11,700 nt of DNA from contig CAMURM010000023.1 in the NCBI GenBank assembly GCA_947097535.1, positions 1 to 11,700 on the forward strand, given 5' to 3'. Below are positions 1 through 6,120 of this stretch, piece by piece. The position numbers were made by a program, and so were the translations under genes. The notes below the pieces were generated by a model. That model made no database searches and was not told the origin of the DNA. It saw only the letters and a list, made by a program, of their open reading frames with translations. Each line of letters begins with the position of its first letter. Position 1 is the stretch's first letter. The stretch comes from an uncultured Selenomonas sp. (lineage in GTDB: Bacteria; Bacillota; Negativicutes; Selenomonadales; Selenomonadaceae).

Positions 1-3000
1 TCGAGCGCGCGTATGACATCGGCGTCCGCGAGCACCCAGCCGGGCATCTTGAGCTTGCCCTGCAGGAGCTTCTTCGCCTCCGCCTCGTCGATGCGGTGCT
101 GCGCCGTGACGAGCGGATTTTTCAAGAAGCAGTAGAGCATTGCTGCTGGCAGCAGCGCCTCTTCCTCCGTGTGCGCGAAAAGATTTCTGGCGACGAGCAA
201 GTAGGTCAGAAGCTGCAGACGCAGCCCGTAGTAGACCTCGATGAGGTTGATGTAAGCCGCGCCCGTCTTGTAATCCATGATGAGGAAGTAGCGCCCCGAC
301 TCGTCCATGTCTATGCGGTCGATCTGCCCGCTGATTTCAAGCGAGCAGCCATCTTCGAGCGCATACGTCAGGGGCGGCAGACTGCCCGCGCCCAGACCGA
401 AGGAGCGCTCGAAGGCAACGGGGCGGAAGTCGCTCGCCTTGTCGAGCTCGATGAGGCGCAAAAGCGCCCTTCTCGCCGTCTCTTCGATGCGCTCTAAAAG
501 ATTTTGATACTGCTTCGTGCTCAGAAGGATTTCATTCTGCAGCCTTGGGGCGAGCGCCGCGAGGATTTCATGCAGGATTTCGCCGCACTCCTCCTCGTCC
601 ACCTCGCGCCAGCGTCTGCCCTCACTTTTCAGACGCTCGCCGAATTCTTTCAGGGCGGCGTGCAGCAGGATGCCGAGGTCGGGCACACGGAAGCTGCGCT
701 CGGGCCGCTCCGCCAGGCGCAGACCGTAGCGCGCGAAGTGGCGGAAGGGACAGGCGCGAAAGGCTTCGAAGCGCGTGACGCTGCCGCGCAGGCGGCGCTT
801 CTTCGTGTAGAGCGCCCTGGCGATTTCCTGCGGCAAGAGCTCGTCTCGCGCATGGGAAAAGAGCCCCGCCAGTACCTTTTGCAGGACGCCATGCGTCTTT
901 TCCTCCTGCAGCGCCCAGTTGTAGACGTCGTGCCAGAAGGGCGCGAGCGCCTTTTTCTCGCGATAGACGCGAAGCGCCGCCGCCAGCGCTGTCACCGCCT
1001 GGCGGCCGCCCGCAAAGAGGCGGCTCTGCGTCACTTCCAACGGGATGGAGCGCAGGCGGACGGCGGGCAGGACAGTGCGAAGCTGTGCGACGAGCGAGGA
1101 CGGCAGCAGGGCGTTGCCCTCCGTGTCGGCGAGCGCATAGGACACCCAGAGACGGTCGCGCGCCTCCGTGAAGCCCTTGTAGAGCAGGAAGCGCTCGCCG
1201 AAACTGCCCTCGACAGAGCCCATGGGCAGCTCAAGCCCCGCCTCTTTCAGGTGCAGGCGGTCGGCGTCGGAAAGCAGCCCCTTCTCACGACTGCGGCGCG
1301 GCATGATACCCTCGTTCGCGCCGAGGATGTAGACGGCGCGCGCATTTTCGACGCTGTTTTGCTCAAAGTCGGCGACGGTCACATAGTCGAGTCCCGGAGG
1401 AATCAGCGAGATCTGCAGCGCATCGAGTCCGTCGCTTAACACGTCCTCGAACTCGCGCACCTTGATCGCCTCGTCGCCGCTCGTTTCCACCATCTGATCG
1501 AGCAAAGAGATGATGTCGTTCCAGATCTGCCGATGCTCGCGCGCCTCGGCGAGGCGGCCGTCTTTTTCCGCCTCATCCGCCCAGCGCTCAAGCTGCTGCG
1601 GCACATCGAGCGCGAGCAGCAGGCGATAGAGCGCCTCGGCATAGCCGCGCACGTTCGCCGCACTCTTGACGTTCTCGGCGAATGCCTGCAGAGGCTTGGC
1701 GACGGCGCGGCGATAGTAGTCGATCTGCGCGAGGCGTTCCCTCTCCTTTTCGCTCGCACCCTCCTCCGACTCCTCCAGGCTGCGCTGACGATGCCAGTGC
1801 CACTCCTCCTCCATCGTCCAGCGCGAGCCGCGGATGCCGAACTCCAATACATAGTTTTCAAGGAGGTCGATCGCCTCGCGCGTCTGCGGAAAAAAGCCCG
1901 TCTTGAGCGCACGGAACATGGCGTCGTAGCGCCAGCCGCGCAGCACCTCGAAGGCGGAGCGAATGAGCTCGGCGAGCGGATGATGCACACCAGGGCGCTT
2001 GTTGTCGCGAAAATACGGGATGCCGCAGTCCTCAAGCGTCAGCGCGAGCATGTCGCCGTAGGCAGCTTCATCGCGCGTCAAAATGGCGATGTCGCGCCAG
2101 CGCAGTCCCTCCTCGCGGCAAAGACGCACGATGTCGGCGGCGGCCGCCTCCATCTCAAGCCGCCTCGTCGCCGCTTCGACGAGGCTGAGCCCCTCGGCAC
2201 CCTGCTGTGCGGCGAGCGGGAAGGAAAACGCATGGCGCTCGATGGCGGCAAGCGCTGCCGTTTGAAAGCGCTGATTTTCTGTCATGGCGCGCACGCGCAC
2301 GGGAAGATGCAGCTCGTCTGCCAGTCGCCTGAGCTGCTGCAAGGTCTGCGCCTGCCGGTAGAAGAGACTGCCCTCGCGCTGCGCCCGCGCCTCTCCCGCA
2401 GGATCGAAGGTCAGCGTGATGTGCACCGCCTTTGCCTTCTGAAAGAGCGCCGCAAGGATGCTCCTTTCCTGCGGATGAAAGAAGGAAAAGCCGTCGACCC
2501 AGATCTCTGCGCCGTCCAGAAGGTGCGAGGCGGGAATTTTCGCTGCGAGCGCCGCGAGCATATCGCCCGTATCGGTGTAGCGTCCCGCCATCTTTTCGCG
2601 ATAGCGTCTGTAAATGAGCGCGATATCATCGAGCTTCTCGCAAAGGTACTCGTCGGCAAGCGAGACTTTTGCTTTCTGCAGCGCTTCGTCATCAAGACCG
2701 TAGCTTCGCATCTCCTCCAGAGCATTCTCCAGAGTCTCCGTGAAGCCGCGCTGCTTTGCCGCGCGCGTGAAGGCTTTTAGATTCGCCTCCTCTTCGGCGA
2801 GGATGCGCTTCAAAAGCAGGCGACGCCCCACGCTCGTGATGCGTGCGGCTGCCGCGCCGCCCGTTTCCTGTAAAATATGGCGCGCGAAGCGCTTGAAGCC
2901 GAATACTAGACTGCGCACGAAGCCCTCGCCCTCACCTGCCATCAGAGCGGCGAGGCGGCGCTCCGCACGATACGTCGCATGCTCGGGCAGGAGCAGCACG

Positions 3001-3101
3001 AGGGCGTTTCCCTCAGGCGCCTCCTTCATGCGCGCCGCCATGGCGGTGAGGCAGGCGTGCGTCTTGCCCGTGCCCGCGCGCCCCAGGATGAACTCGATCA
3101 T
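1..3101 (-). CDS. addB: AddB, ATP-dependent helicase/nuclease subunit B (3' end beyond window)
   Basis: AddB pairs with AddA to process double-strand DNA ends for RecA-dependent repair. The frame is open from ATG at 3101 to the left edge, giving 1033 residues; relatives have roughly 1100-1170, so about 100 are missing. Seen directly: Walker A GRAGTGKT at residues 7-14 next to the start; a Cys in ACPFRHFARYGL (Cys784) at the place of the first iron-sulphur cysteine of the AddB nuclease domain; and the RecB-type nuclease core GQIDRID (925-931), DYKTG (943-947), then GLRLQLLTYL. The other three iron-sulphur cysteines of the family lie in the C-terminal tail outside the window. The start is supported by a purine-rich GAGGGAGAG ahead of the ATG and by the usual AddB N-terminus MIEFILGRAGTGKT. 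The gene follows the paaK-like gene by 91 nt. AddA would be expected next to it, beyond the edge. The assignment is firm. Confidence 0.95.
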   Translation of the reverse strand, partial: MIEFILGRAGTGKTHACLTAMAARMKEAPEGNALVLLLPEHATYRAERRLAALMAGEGEGFVRSLVFGFKRFARHILQETGGAAAARITSVGRRLLLKRILAEEEANLKAFTRAAKQRGFTETLENALEEMRSYGLDDEALQKAKVSLADEYLCEKLDDIALIYRRYREKMAGRYTDTGDMLAALAAKIPASHLLDGAEIWVDGFSFFHPQERSILAALFQKAKAVHITLTFDPAGEARAQREGSLFYRQAQTLQQLRRLADELHLPVRVRAMTENQRFQTAALAAIERHAFSFPLAAQQGAEGLSLVEAATRRLEMEAAAADIVRLCREEGLRWRDIAILTRDEAAYGDMLALTLEDCGIPYFRDNKRPGVHHPLAELIRSAFEVLRGWRYDAMFRALKTGFFPQTREAIDLLENYVLEFGIRGSRWTMEEEWHWHRQRSLEESEEGASEKERERLAQIDYYRRAVAKPLQAFAENVKSAANVRGYAEALYRLLLALDVPQQLERWADEAEKDGRLAEAREHRQIWNDIISLLDQMVETSGDEAIKVREFEDVLSDGLDALQISLIPPGLDYVTVADFEQNSVENARAVYILGANEGIMPRRSREKGLLSDADRLHLKEAGLELPMGSVEGSFGERFLLYKGFTEARDRLWVSYALADTEGNALLPSSLVAQLRTVLPAVRLRSIPLEVTQSRLFAGGRQAVTALAAALRVYREKKALAPFWHDVYNWALQEEKTHGVLQKVLAGLFSHARDELLPQEIARALYTKKRRLRGSVTRFEAFRACPFRHFARYGLRLAERPERSFRVPDLGILLHAALKEFGERLKSEGRRWREVDEEECGEILHEILAALAPRLQNEILLSTKQYQNLLERIEETARRALLRLIELDKASDFRPVAFERSFGLGAGSLPPLTYALEDGCSLEISGQIDRIDMDESGRYFLIMDYKTGAAYINLIEVYYGLRLQLLTYLLVARNLFAHTEEEALLPAAMLYCFLKNPLVTAQHRIDEAEAKKLLQGKLKMPGWVLADADVIRAL

Positions 3102-3138
3102 ATCTTATCTTCTCTCCCTCAAACTCTTCCGTGCCAAC

Positions 3139-3181
3139 AAAAATACCGCGCGGCATGTCATCTCGACAATACCCGCGGCAT
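3139..3181 (-). terminator. Possible intrinsic terminator or hairpin between the paaK-like gene and addB
   Basis: On the minus strand, ATGCCGCG (3181-3174) can pair with CGCGGTAT (3150-3143) with one G-U pair around a loop of about 23 nt, followed by a run of T (3143-3139). The loop is long and addB starts only about 40 nt further on with no obvious promoter in that gap, so this may be only a partial terminator, or chance in GC-rich DNA. Confidence 0.3.
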
Positions 3182-3192
3182 TTCTCCTATAC

Positions 3193-4161
3193 TCAGCGCG
3201 TCAGTCCGAACGGCGTCGCCAGGCGCACGAGCGCGCGGCCGCATTCGCACGGCTCGTCGAGGCGCATGACCGCCTGCCCCGTGCGATAGCGGATGAGCGG
3301 CATCGCCTCTGCCGCGAGCATCGTGACGACGAGTTCGCCCATGCGTCCCGCCTCGTGAATCACCTTCGCGCCGCTGAACTCGATGAGCTCCGTGTAGCAG
3401 TAATCCTCCTGCACATGATGTCCCTGCCCCTTGCCGCACGGGAAGAAAAGTCCCGCCGTGCCGAGCTCCGTCGAAGCGAAGAGGTCGTGCACCGCCGTCT
3501 GCAGCCTCTCGCAGATATGCCGCTTCATCGGATTTGAGATCGTCTCGTTCAGACAGACGACCGTCTGCAAGGGCAAGGTCGACGGCTCAATATTCTTCAT
3601 CTGCGCGTGCACGATGAGCTGCATGACGAGCGGCTGGCTCGCGAGAAGCGTATCCATGCCCGTCATACGCACGAGCTCGACCGCCGACTGCATGTCCTCG
3701 CCGAGCAGCACGGTCGTCGCGCCGATGACCTCTGCCGCCATCTGCAAGTCGAGCAGGCGGCCGTCCGACATGTCGCCGAGAATGCCGACGACGGAAGCGC
3801 GATGGACGCCCGTCGCCACGAGGGCGCGCGTCAGCATATCGACATTGTGCGCGATGTCGCCGTTCGTATACATCTTGACGACCGTGCCCGTATGATTGCG
3901 GCTGCTGATGCGCAGGACGCCGCTCAAAGGCAGTGTGAGAAAATCAAACGGCGATGTGTTCAGGATATCAGGAAGCGCCGTGAACGGCAGCTTCTCGATA
4001 TCTTCGAGCTTCTCGATCTGCGACGCGCAGACATTCGCAAACTTCTTTTGATAGAATGCGCTCTTCTCTTTCGCCCAGGCAACCGCCTTCTTCAGGCGCA
4101 CGAGCTGCAGATCGTGCAGATCACTGCGGCTCATGCACTCGATTCTTTCGTTTGCAAACAT
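3193..4161 (-). CDS. PaaK-like adenylate-forming (phenylacetate-CoA ligase family) protein, lacking the C-terminal domain
   Basis: PaaK-family enzymes activate aryl or other acids with ATP and transfer them to CoA. The 322-residue product matches the family from its N-terminus (ERIECMSRSDLHDLQLVRL) through the STELGTAGLF region to GELVVTMLAAEAMPLIRYRT and CECGRALVRL, the typical stretch just before the hinge. It then stops at FGLTR. Family members have about 430 residues, so the roughly 100-residue C-terminal lid domain is absent. The usual Ser/Thr/Gly P-loop (SSGTTG-like) is replaced by SSRNHTGT, which fits poorly. The gene begins 35 nt after the end of cheR, and the ATG at 4161 has a G-rich sequence upstream. 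It may be a decayed or repurposed ligase; its substrate cannot be told. Membership of the family is confident, activity is doubtful. Confidence 0.75.
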   Translation of the reverse strand: MFANERIECMSRSDLHDLQLVRLKKAVAWAKEKSAFYQKKFANVCASQIEKLEDIEKLPFTALPDILNTSPFDFLTLPLSGVLRISSRNHTGTVVKMYTNGDIAHNVDMLTRALVATGVHRASVVGILGDMSDGRLLDLQMAAEVIGATTVLLGEDMQSAVELVRMTGMDTLLASQPLVMQLIVHAQMKNIEPSTLPLQTVVCLNETISNPMKRHICERLQTAVHDLFASTELGTAGLFFPCGKGQGHHVQEDYCYTELIEFSGAKVIHEAGRMGELVVTMLAAEAMPLIRYRTGQAVMRLDEPCECGRALVRLATPFGLTR

Positions 4162-4196
4162 CCGCCCCGCCCCCTTTCCTCAAGATTCCCCTTTCC

Positions 4197-4985
4197 TTAC
4201 GCCAGAGGTCTTTGATAGAAAAACGGCTGGTAGCTCGTGTAGCCGATCTTGCGGAAGTTCAAGATCGCCTCCGTCGCGCCGACGAAGAGGATGCCGCCGG
4301 GCTTCAGCGCGCGGAAGAAGTTCGTGTAAAGCTCGAACTTCGCTTCCTCGGTGAAGTAGATGACGACGTTGCGGCAGAGGATCAGATCGAAGCCCGTTTC
4401 AAACGGATCCTTGAGGAGGTTGTGGCGCTTGAACTCGATGAGCTTCTTGATGTCCTCATGCACGGCGAATGTGCCGTCGCTGCCCTTCGTGAAGTACTTG
4501 CTGAGGCGCGGAGCCTCGACGCACTTGAGCTCGTTTTCCGTGTAGACGCCCTTCTTCGCCTTGGCGATGATCTCGATGTCGAGATCCGTCGCCAGGATGC
4601 GGTGCTGCTTGCCCGGCGTCATCTCCTTGAGGATCATCGCCAGAGAATACGGCTCCGCGCCGATGGAGCAGCCCGCGCTCCAAATATTGAGCTTGGACGA
4701 GCGCGTCAAAAGGTCGGGAATGACATCTGTCTCCAGCTTTGAGAATTTCTCGGGCGTGCGGAAGAACTCCGAAACGTTGATCGTCAAATACTCGATGAAG
4801 GCATCGAACTCCGTCTTGTCCTGCACCGCCATATCGAAATACTTCGTGTAAGAATCGTATCCCTTGCGCGTCACGAGACTGCCGATGCGGCGCTTCATCT
4901 GCGGCTCTTTATAAAGATCGAGGTCGATTTCCGTCTTTGCCTTGAGCTTGCGCTTGAATGAGCCCCAATCCTGATCGTCCAACAT
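4197..4985 (-). CDS. cheR: CheR-type chemoreceptor glutamate O-methyltransferase
   Basis: CheR methylates glutamates on chemoreceptors (MCPs) with S-adenosylmethionine in the cytoplasm, for adaptation in chemotaxis. The 262-residue product has the short N-terminal helical domain (about 1-65), then NVSEFFRT (70-77; family N-x-T-x-F-F-R), the SAM-binding motif SAGCSIGAEPYSLAM (103-117; usually GEEPYSLAM, so one Glu is Ala here), LATDLD (131-136) and LCRNVVIYF (203-211), and ends in YQRPLA. No TPR or receptor-tethering tail is seen. The start at 4985 is chosen because AGGAGGT lies 9 nt upstream (4995-5001); the frame stays open further up, to a TTG at 5081, but that stretch forms strong hairpins and does not look like CheR. 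No other chemotaxis gene is in the window. The paaK-like gene follows after 35 nt. Confidence 0.93.
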   Translation of the reverse strand: MLDDQDWGSFKRKLKAKTEIDLDLYKEPQMKRRIGSLVTRKGYDSYTKYFDMAVQDKTEFDAFIEYLTINVSEFFRTPEKFSKLETDVIPDLLTRSSKLNIWSAGCSIGAEPYSLAMILKEMTPGKQHRILATDLDIEIIAKAKKGVYTENELKCVEAPRLSKYFTKGSDGTFAVHEDIKKLIEFKRHNLLKDPFETGFDLILCRNVVIYFTEEAKFELYTNFFRALKPGGILFVGATEAILNFRKIGYTSYQPFFYQRPLA

Positions 4986-4994
4986 ATGCGTTTT

Positions 4995-5001
4995 ACCTCC
5001 T
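4995..5001 (-). promoter_or_regulatory. Consensus ribosome binding site of cheR
   Basis: AGGAGGT, a full anti-16S match, sits 9 nt before the ATG at 4985 and decides the start over the longer open frame. A small hairpin with arms GCTTG and CAAGC (5014-5002) abuts its upstream side. Confidence 0.85.
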
Positions 5002-5086
5002 GCTTGCGGCAAGCGTCGCGTACACCGCCGCACTTCATATTTCGCTTCACGGAAAAGCTCCGTCCCGCCGCTCTGCGGCAAGACGG
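5002..5086 (-). promoter_or_regulatory. Structured leader upstream of cheR with competing hairpins
   Basis: Read on the minus strand, CCGTC (5086-5082) can pair with GACGG (5064-5060), enclosing an inner stem GCCGC/GCGGC (5079-5075 with 5071-5067). The alternative stem ACGGA/TCCGT (5063-5059 with 5053-5049) uses part of the same GACGG element, so the two folds exclude each other. A third stem, GCTTG/CAAGC (5014-5002), touches the ribosome binding site. No known riboswitch class was recognised. No convincing promoter was found in 5090-5160, although AT-rich candidates such as TATACA and TAGAAT occur there. Confidence 0.35.
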
Positions 5087-5160
5087 CAGATTCTAATTTG
5101 TATACTTCTACACGAGGAGAGGATAATCCTGTTTTTAGTACTTCTTTAAGGATGCGTATG

Positions 5161-5190
5161 GAAAACAGGCTGCTGCGATGAGCAGCAGCC
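5161..5190 (-). terminator. Intrinsic terminator after hsp20
   Basis: A perfect 9-bp stem GGCTGCTGC/GCAGCAGCC (5190-5182 and 5176-5168) with a 5-nt loop is followed on the minus strand by TGTTTTC. It lies 19 nt past the hsp20 stop codon and separates hsp20 from the cheR leader. Confidence 0.8.
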
Positions 5191-5208
5191 CATGAACGAG
5201 ACCCGCCC

Positions 5209-5655
5209 TTACTTGATCTCTATGCTGTTCTTCTTCACGTCCTCCACACCGAGCTTCGGCAGAATGATCTTCAAAACGCCGTTCTCCATCGAAGCCGTGC
5301 TCTCCTCCCACTTGATGCCGTCGACGGCGAAGGAGCGCTCGAAGCGACCCGTGCGCCGCTCGCGCAGCAGATACTTGAGGTGGCTCTCGCGCTCGGGCAG
5401 TTCGGCGGTGATCGTCAGATACTTGTCATTCTCGTAGGTCAGAGAGACGTCCTCCTTGAGGACGCCCGGCAGCTCCGCCTCGATCTCATAGTAATTCTCC
5501 TCGTCGAGGATGTCGCAACGGAAAGAAGCGAGCGCTCCCGTCACCTTGCCGATGGGATTCAGCGGCTGCTCCATGATGAAATCCACCACACGCTCCACCG
5601 TGTCACGCGTCTTTTCCGCGTTGTTTCGGAAATTGAAAGGTATGCTGCGAATCAT
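5209..5655 (-). CDS. Hsp20 / alpha-crystallin family small heat-shock protein
   Basis: This is an ATP-independent holdase chaperone that binds unfolding proteins in the cytoplasm. The 148-residue product has a short variable N-terminus, an alpha-crystallin domain from about residue 43 to 137 with ELPGV (61-65) and the diagnostic GVLKIILPK (126-134), and a C-terminal I-x-I motif (IEI, 145-147) used in oligomer assembly. The length is usual for bacterial class A small heat-shock proteins. The ATG at 5655 has GGAGGG (5668-5663) 7 nt upstream. It has its own promoter (5728-5700) and terminator (5190-5161), so it is probably monocistronic. No CIRCE element or CtsR box is seen; a perfect T/A-rich palindrome lies in the promoter spacer. 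Confidence 0.95.
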   Translation of the reverse strand: MIRSIPFNFRNNAEKTRDTVERVVDFIMEQPLNPIGKVTGALASFRCDILDEENYYEIEAELPGVLKEDVSLTYENDKYLTITAELPERESHLKYLLRERRTGRFERSFAVDGIKWEESTASMENGVLKIILPKLGVEDVKKNSIEIK

Positions 5656-5699
5656 ATCATTTCCCTCCGATCATTTTCACGTCCTGTTCCACTGGCTAT

Positions 5700-5728
5700 A
5701 TTATACGGCGTTTTTCCGAAAAATTCAA
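5700..5728 (-). promoter_or_regulatory. hsp20 promoter (vegetative sigma factor type)
   Basis: Minus-strand TTGAAT (5728-5723), a 17-nt spacer and TATAAT (5705-5700), about 45 nt before the hsp20 start. A 13-bp palindrome TTTTTCCGAAAAA (5711-5723) lies inside the spacer and touches the -35 box, a plausible operator position; no known repressor site was recognised. Confidence 0.8.
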
Positions 5729-5757
5729 CTCTTGGAAAAGCTTTGCTCTTTATCAGT

Positions 5758-5790
5758 CGTGCTGGAAAAACTGTACGATTTTGCAGCACG
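5758..5790. repeat. Inverted repeat, 7-bp arms plus inner A/T arms
   Basis: CGTGCTG (5758-5764) is complementary to CAGCACG (5784-5790). After a G/G mismatch, AAAA (5766-5769) pairs with TTTT (5779-5782), leaving a 9-nt loop centred on GTAC. No T-run follows on either strand, so it does not look like a terminator. It lies between the divergent hsp20 and toxin promoters. Confidence 0.6.
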
Positions 5791-5799
5791 AAAAAGTCA

Positions 5800-5828
5800 G
5801 TGGCAAGTTGTCTGTCCTGTGCTATAAT
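5800..5828 (+). promoter_or_regulatory. Promoter of the toxin-like peptide gene (extended -10)
   Basis: TATAAT at 5823-5828 is preceded by TGC, giving the extended -10 form TGNTATAAT. GTGGCA (5800-5805; 4 of 6 matches to TTGACA) sits 17 nt upstream. Transcription would begin near 5835, leaving a 5' leader of about 55 nt ahead of the peptide start. Confidence 0.75.
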
Positions 5829-5865
5829 ATATGTGGTGCTACTTAGACGGTAGGCGGTCGATGCT

Positions 5866-5884
5866 TAGCCCCTGAATGGGGGTA
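5866..5884 (+). promoter_or_regulatory. Ribosome binding site masked by a hairpin
   Basis: The Shine-Dalgarno-like GGGGG (5878-5882) lies 8 nt before the ATG at 5891. CCCC (5869-5872) directly upstream can pair with GGGG across a 5-nt loop, extended by a TA/TA pair after one mismatch. This would lower toxin translation, as is known for several type I toxin mRNAs. Confidence 0.55.
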
Positions 5885-5890
5885 TTGCTT

Positions 5891-5962
5891 ATGGAACTGT
5901 ACGATTTTTTGTCGTTCGTTTTCCTTGTGACGATTTGCATCGTTACATTAAAAGCAAAATAA
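5891..5962 (+). CDS. Small hydrophobic peptide, putative type I (holin-like, TxpA-type) toxin
   Basis: A 23-codon reading frame, ATG at 5891 and TAA at 5960-5962. The peptide begins MELYDFLSF, continues with about 14 hydrophobic residues (VFLVTICIVTL region) and ends in K-A-K: a single short membrane segment with a basic tail. This is the build of the 'putative holin-like toxin' and TxpA/BsrG-like peptides of Firmicutes, which damage the membrane when overproduced; the resemblance is by pattern, not by a search. An extended -10 promoter, GGGGG ribosome site, a hairpin touching the stop codon and a convergent antisense promoter surround it, as in type I toxin-antitoxin loci. An in-frame ATG at 5876 would add five residues but has no ribosome site. 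Toxicity is inferred only. Confidence 0.75.
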   Translation: MELYDFLSFVFLVTICIVTLKAK

Positions 5963-6004
5963 GAATCCCCCGCCTCTAGAGTCCAAACTTTAGGCGGAGG
6001 ATTC
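5945..6004. terminator. Shared 3' hairpin of the toxin mRNA and the antisense RNA
   Basis: Thirteen-base arms (5963-5975 and 5992-6004) pair around a 16-nt loop and start at the toxin stop codon. The single imperfect pair (5969/5998) is C-A in plus-strand RNA but a G-U wobble in minus-strand RNA. The T-rich tail is also better on the minus side (TTATTTTGCTTTTAA, 5962-5948) than on the plus side (TCTTC after 6004). It should end the antisense RNA well and the toxin mRNA less well. Confidence 0.75.
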
Positions 6005-6052
6005 TCTTCAACTTGAGATTGGGGCTGACCGTCTGCCGGTAGCACCTTTTCT
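5948..6052 (-). ncRNA. Putative antisense RNA antitoxin (RatA-like arrangement)
   Basis: Predicted from the minus-strand promoter at 6087-6059, with a start near 6052, to the hairpin and T-rich tail ending near 5948: about 100 nt. It would be complementary to the last few codons and the whole 3' region of the toxin mRNA. This matches the txpA/RatA layout, in which a convergent antisense RNA pairs with the 3' end of the toxin message and promotes its decay. The ends are estimates; no open frame in it looks coding. Confidence 0.65.
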
Positions 6053-6058
6053 ATGCTT

Positions 6059-6087
6059 ATTATACAACACAGAACATCACTCGTCAA
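6059..6087 (-). promoter_or_regulatory. Promoter of the antisense RNA
   Basis: Minus-strand TTGACG (6087-6082), exactly 17 nt, then TATAAT (6064-6059): the best promoter in the window (11 of 12 consensus bases). There is no protein start with a ribosome site downstream, so it points to a small RNA. It starts about 34 nt beyond the stop codon of the permease gene. Confidence 0.85.
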
Positions 6088-6120
6088 ATTATCCTTGAGA
6101 AAAGACGAAGGTCTCCGATG

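Larger units (their letters stand above)
5769..5908 (+). repeat. 14-bp direct repeat AACTGTACGATTTT, copies at 5769-5782 and 5895-5908
   Basis: The identical 14-mer occurs in the loop and inner arm of the inverted repeat upstream of the toxin promoter, and again inside the toxin gene, where it encodes its residues 2-6. Both copies are on the plus strand, 126 bp apart. A chance match of this length so close is unlikely, so a duplicated or decayed earlier copy of the toxin 5' end is possible. Confidence 0.7.

Noticed and set aside
1533..2780. Long open frame on the plus strand opposite addB (and others at 504-1439 and 2740-3537)
   Set aside because: They lie entirely or mostly antisense to addB, which has clear family motifs throughout. 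Long antisense frames are expected in GC-rich genes, and the translations resemble no family.
4986..5081. Longer CheR product starting at TTG 5081
   Set aside because: The consensus AGGAGGT with 9-nt spacing points to ATG 4985; the extra 32 residues do not look like CheR and overlie hairpin-forming DNA.
6028..6050. T-box or riboswitch-like element suggested by GGTAGCACC before a T-run
   Set aside because: No specifier stem or antiterminator pairing is present, and no gene follows on that strand.
5839..6087. Minus-strand open frame of 82 codons across the intergenic region
   Set aside because: It starts inside the antisense -35 box, upstream of that promoter's own start point, and runs through the shared hairpin and the toxin gene; no ribosome site was noticed. 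The promoter and hairpin pattern explains the region better.
6097..6118. Terminator after the permease gene
   Set aside because: Only a 4-bp AGAC/GTCT stem plus two possible G-U pairs and a short TTTCTC tail; too weak to call.
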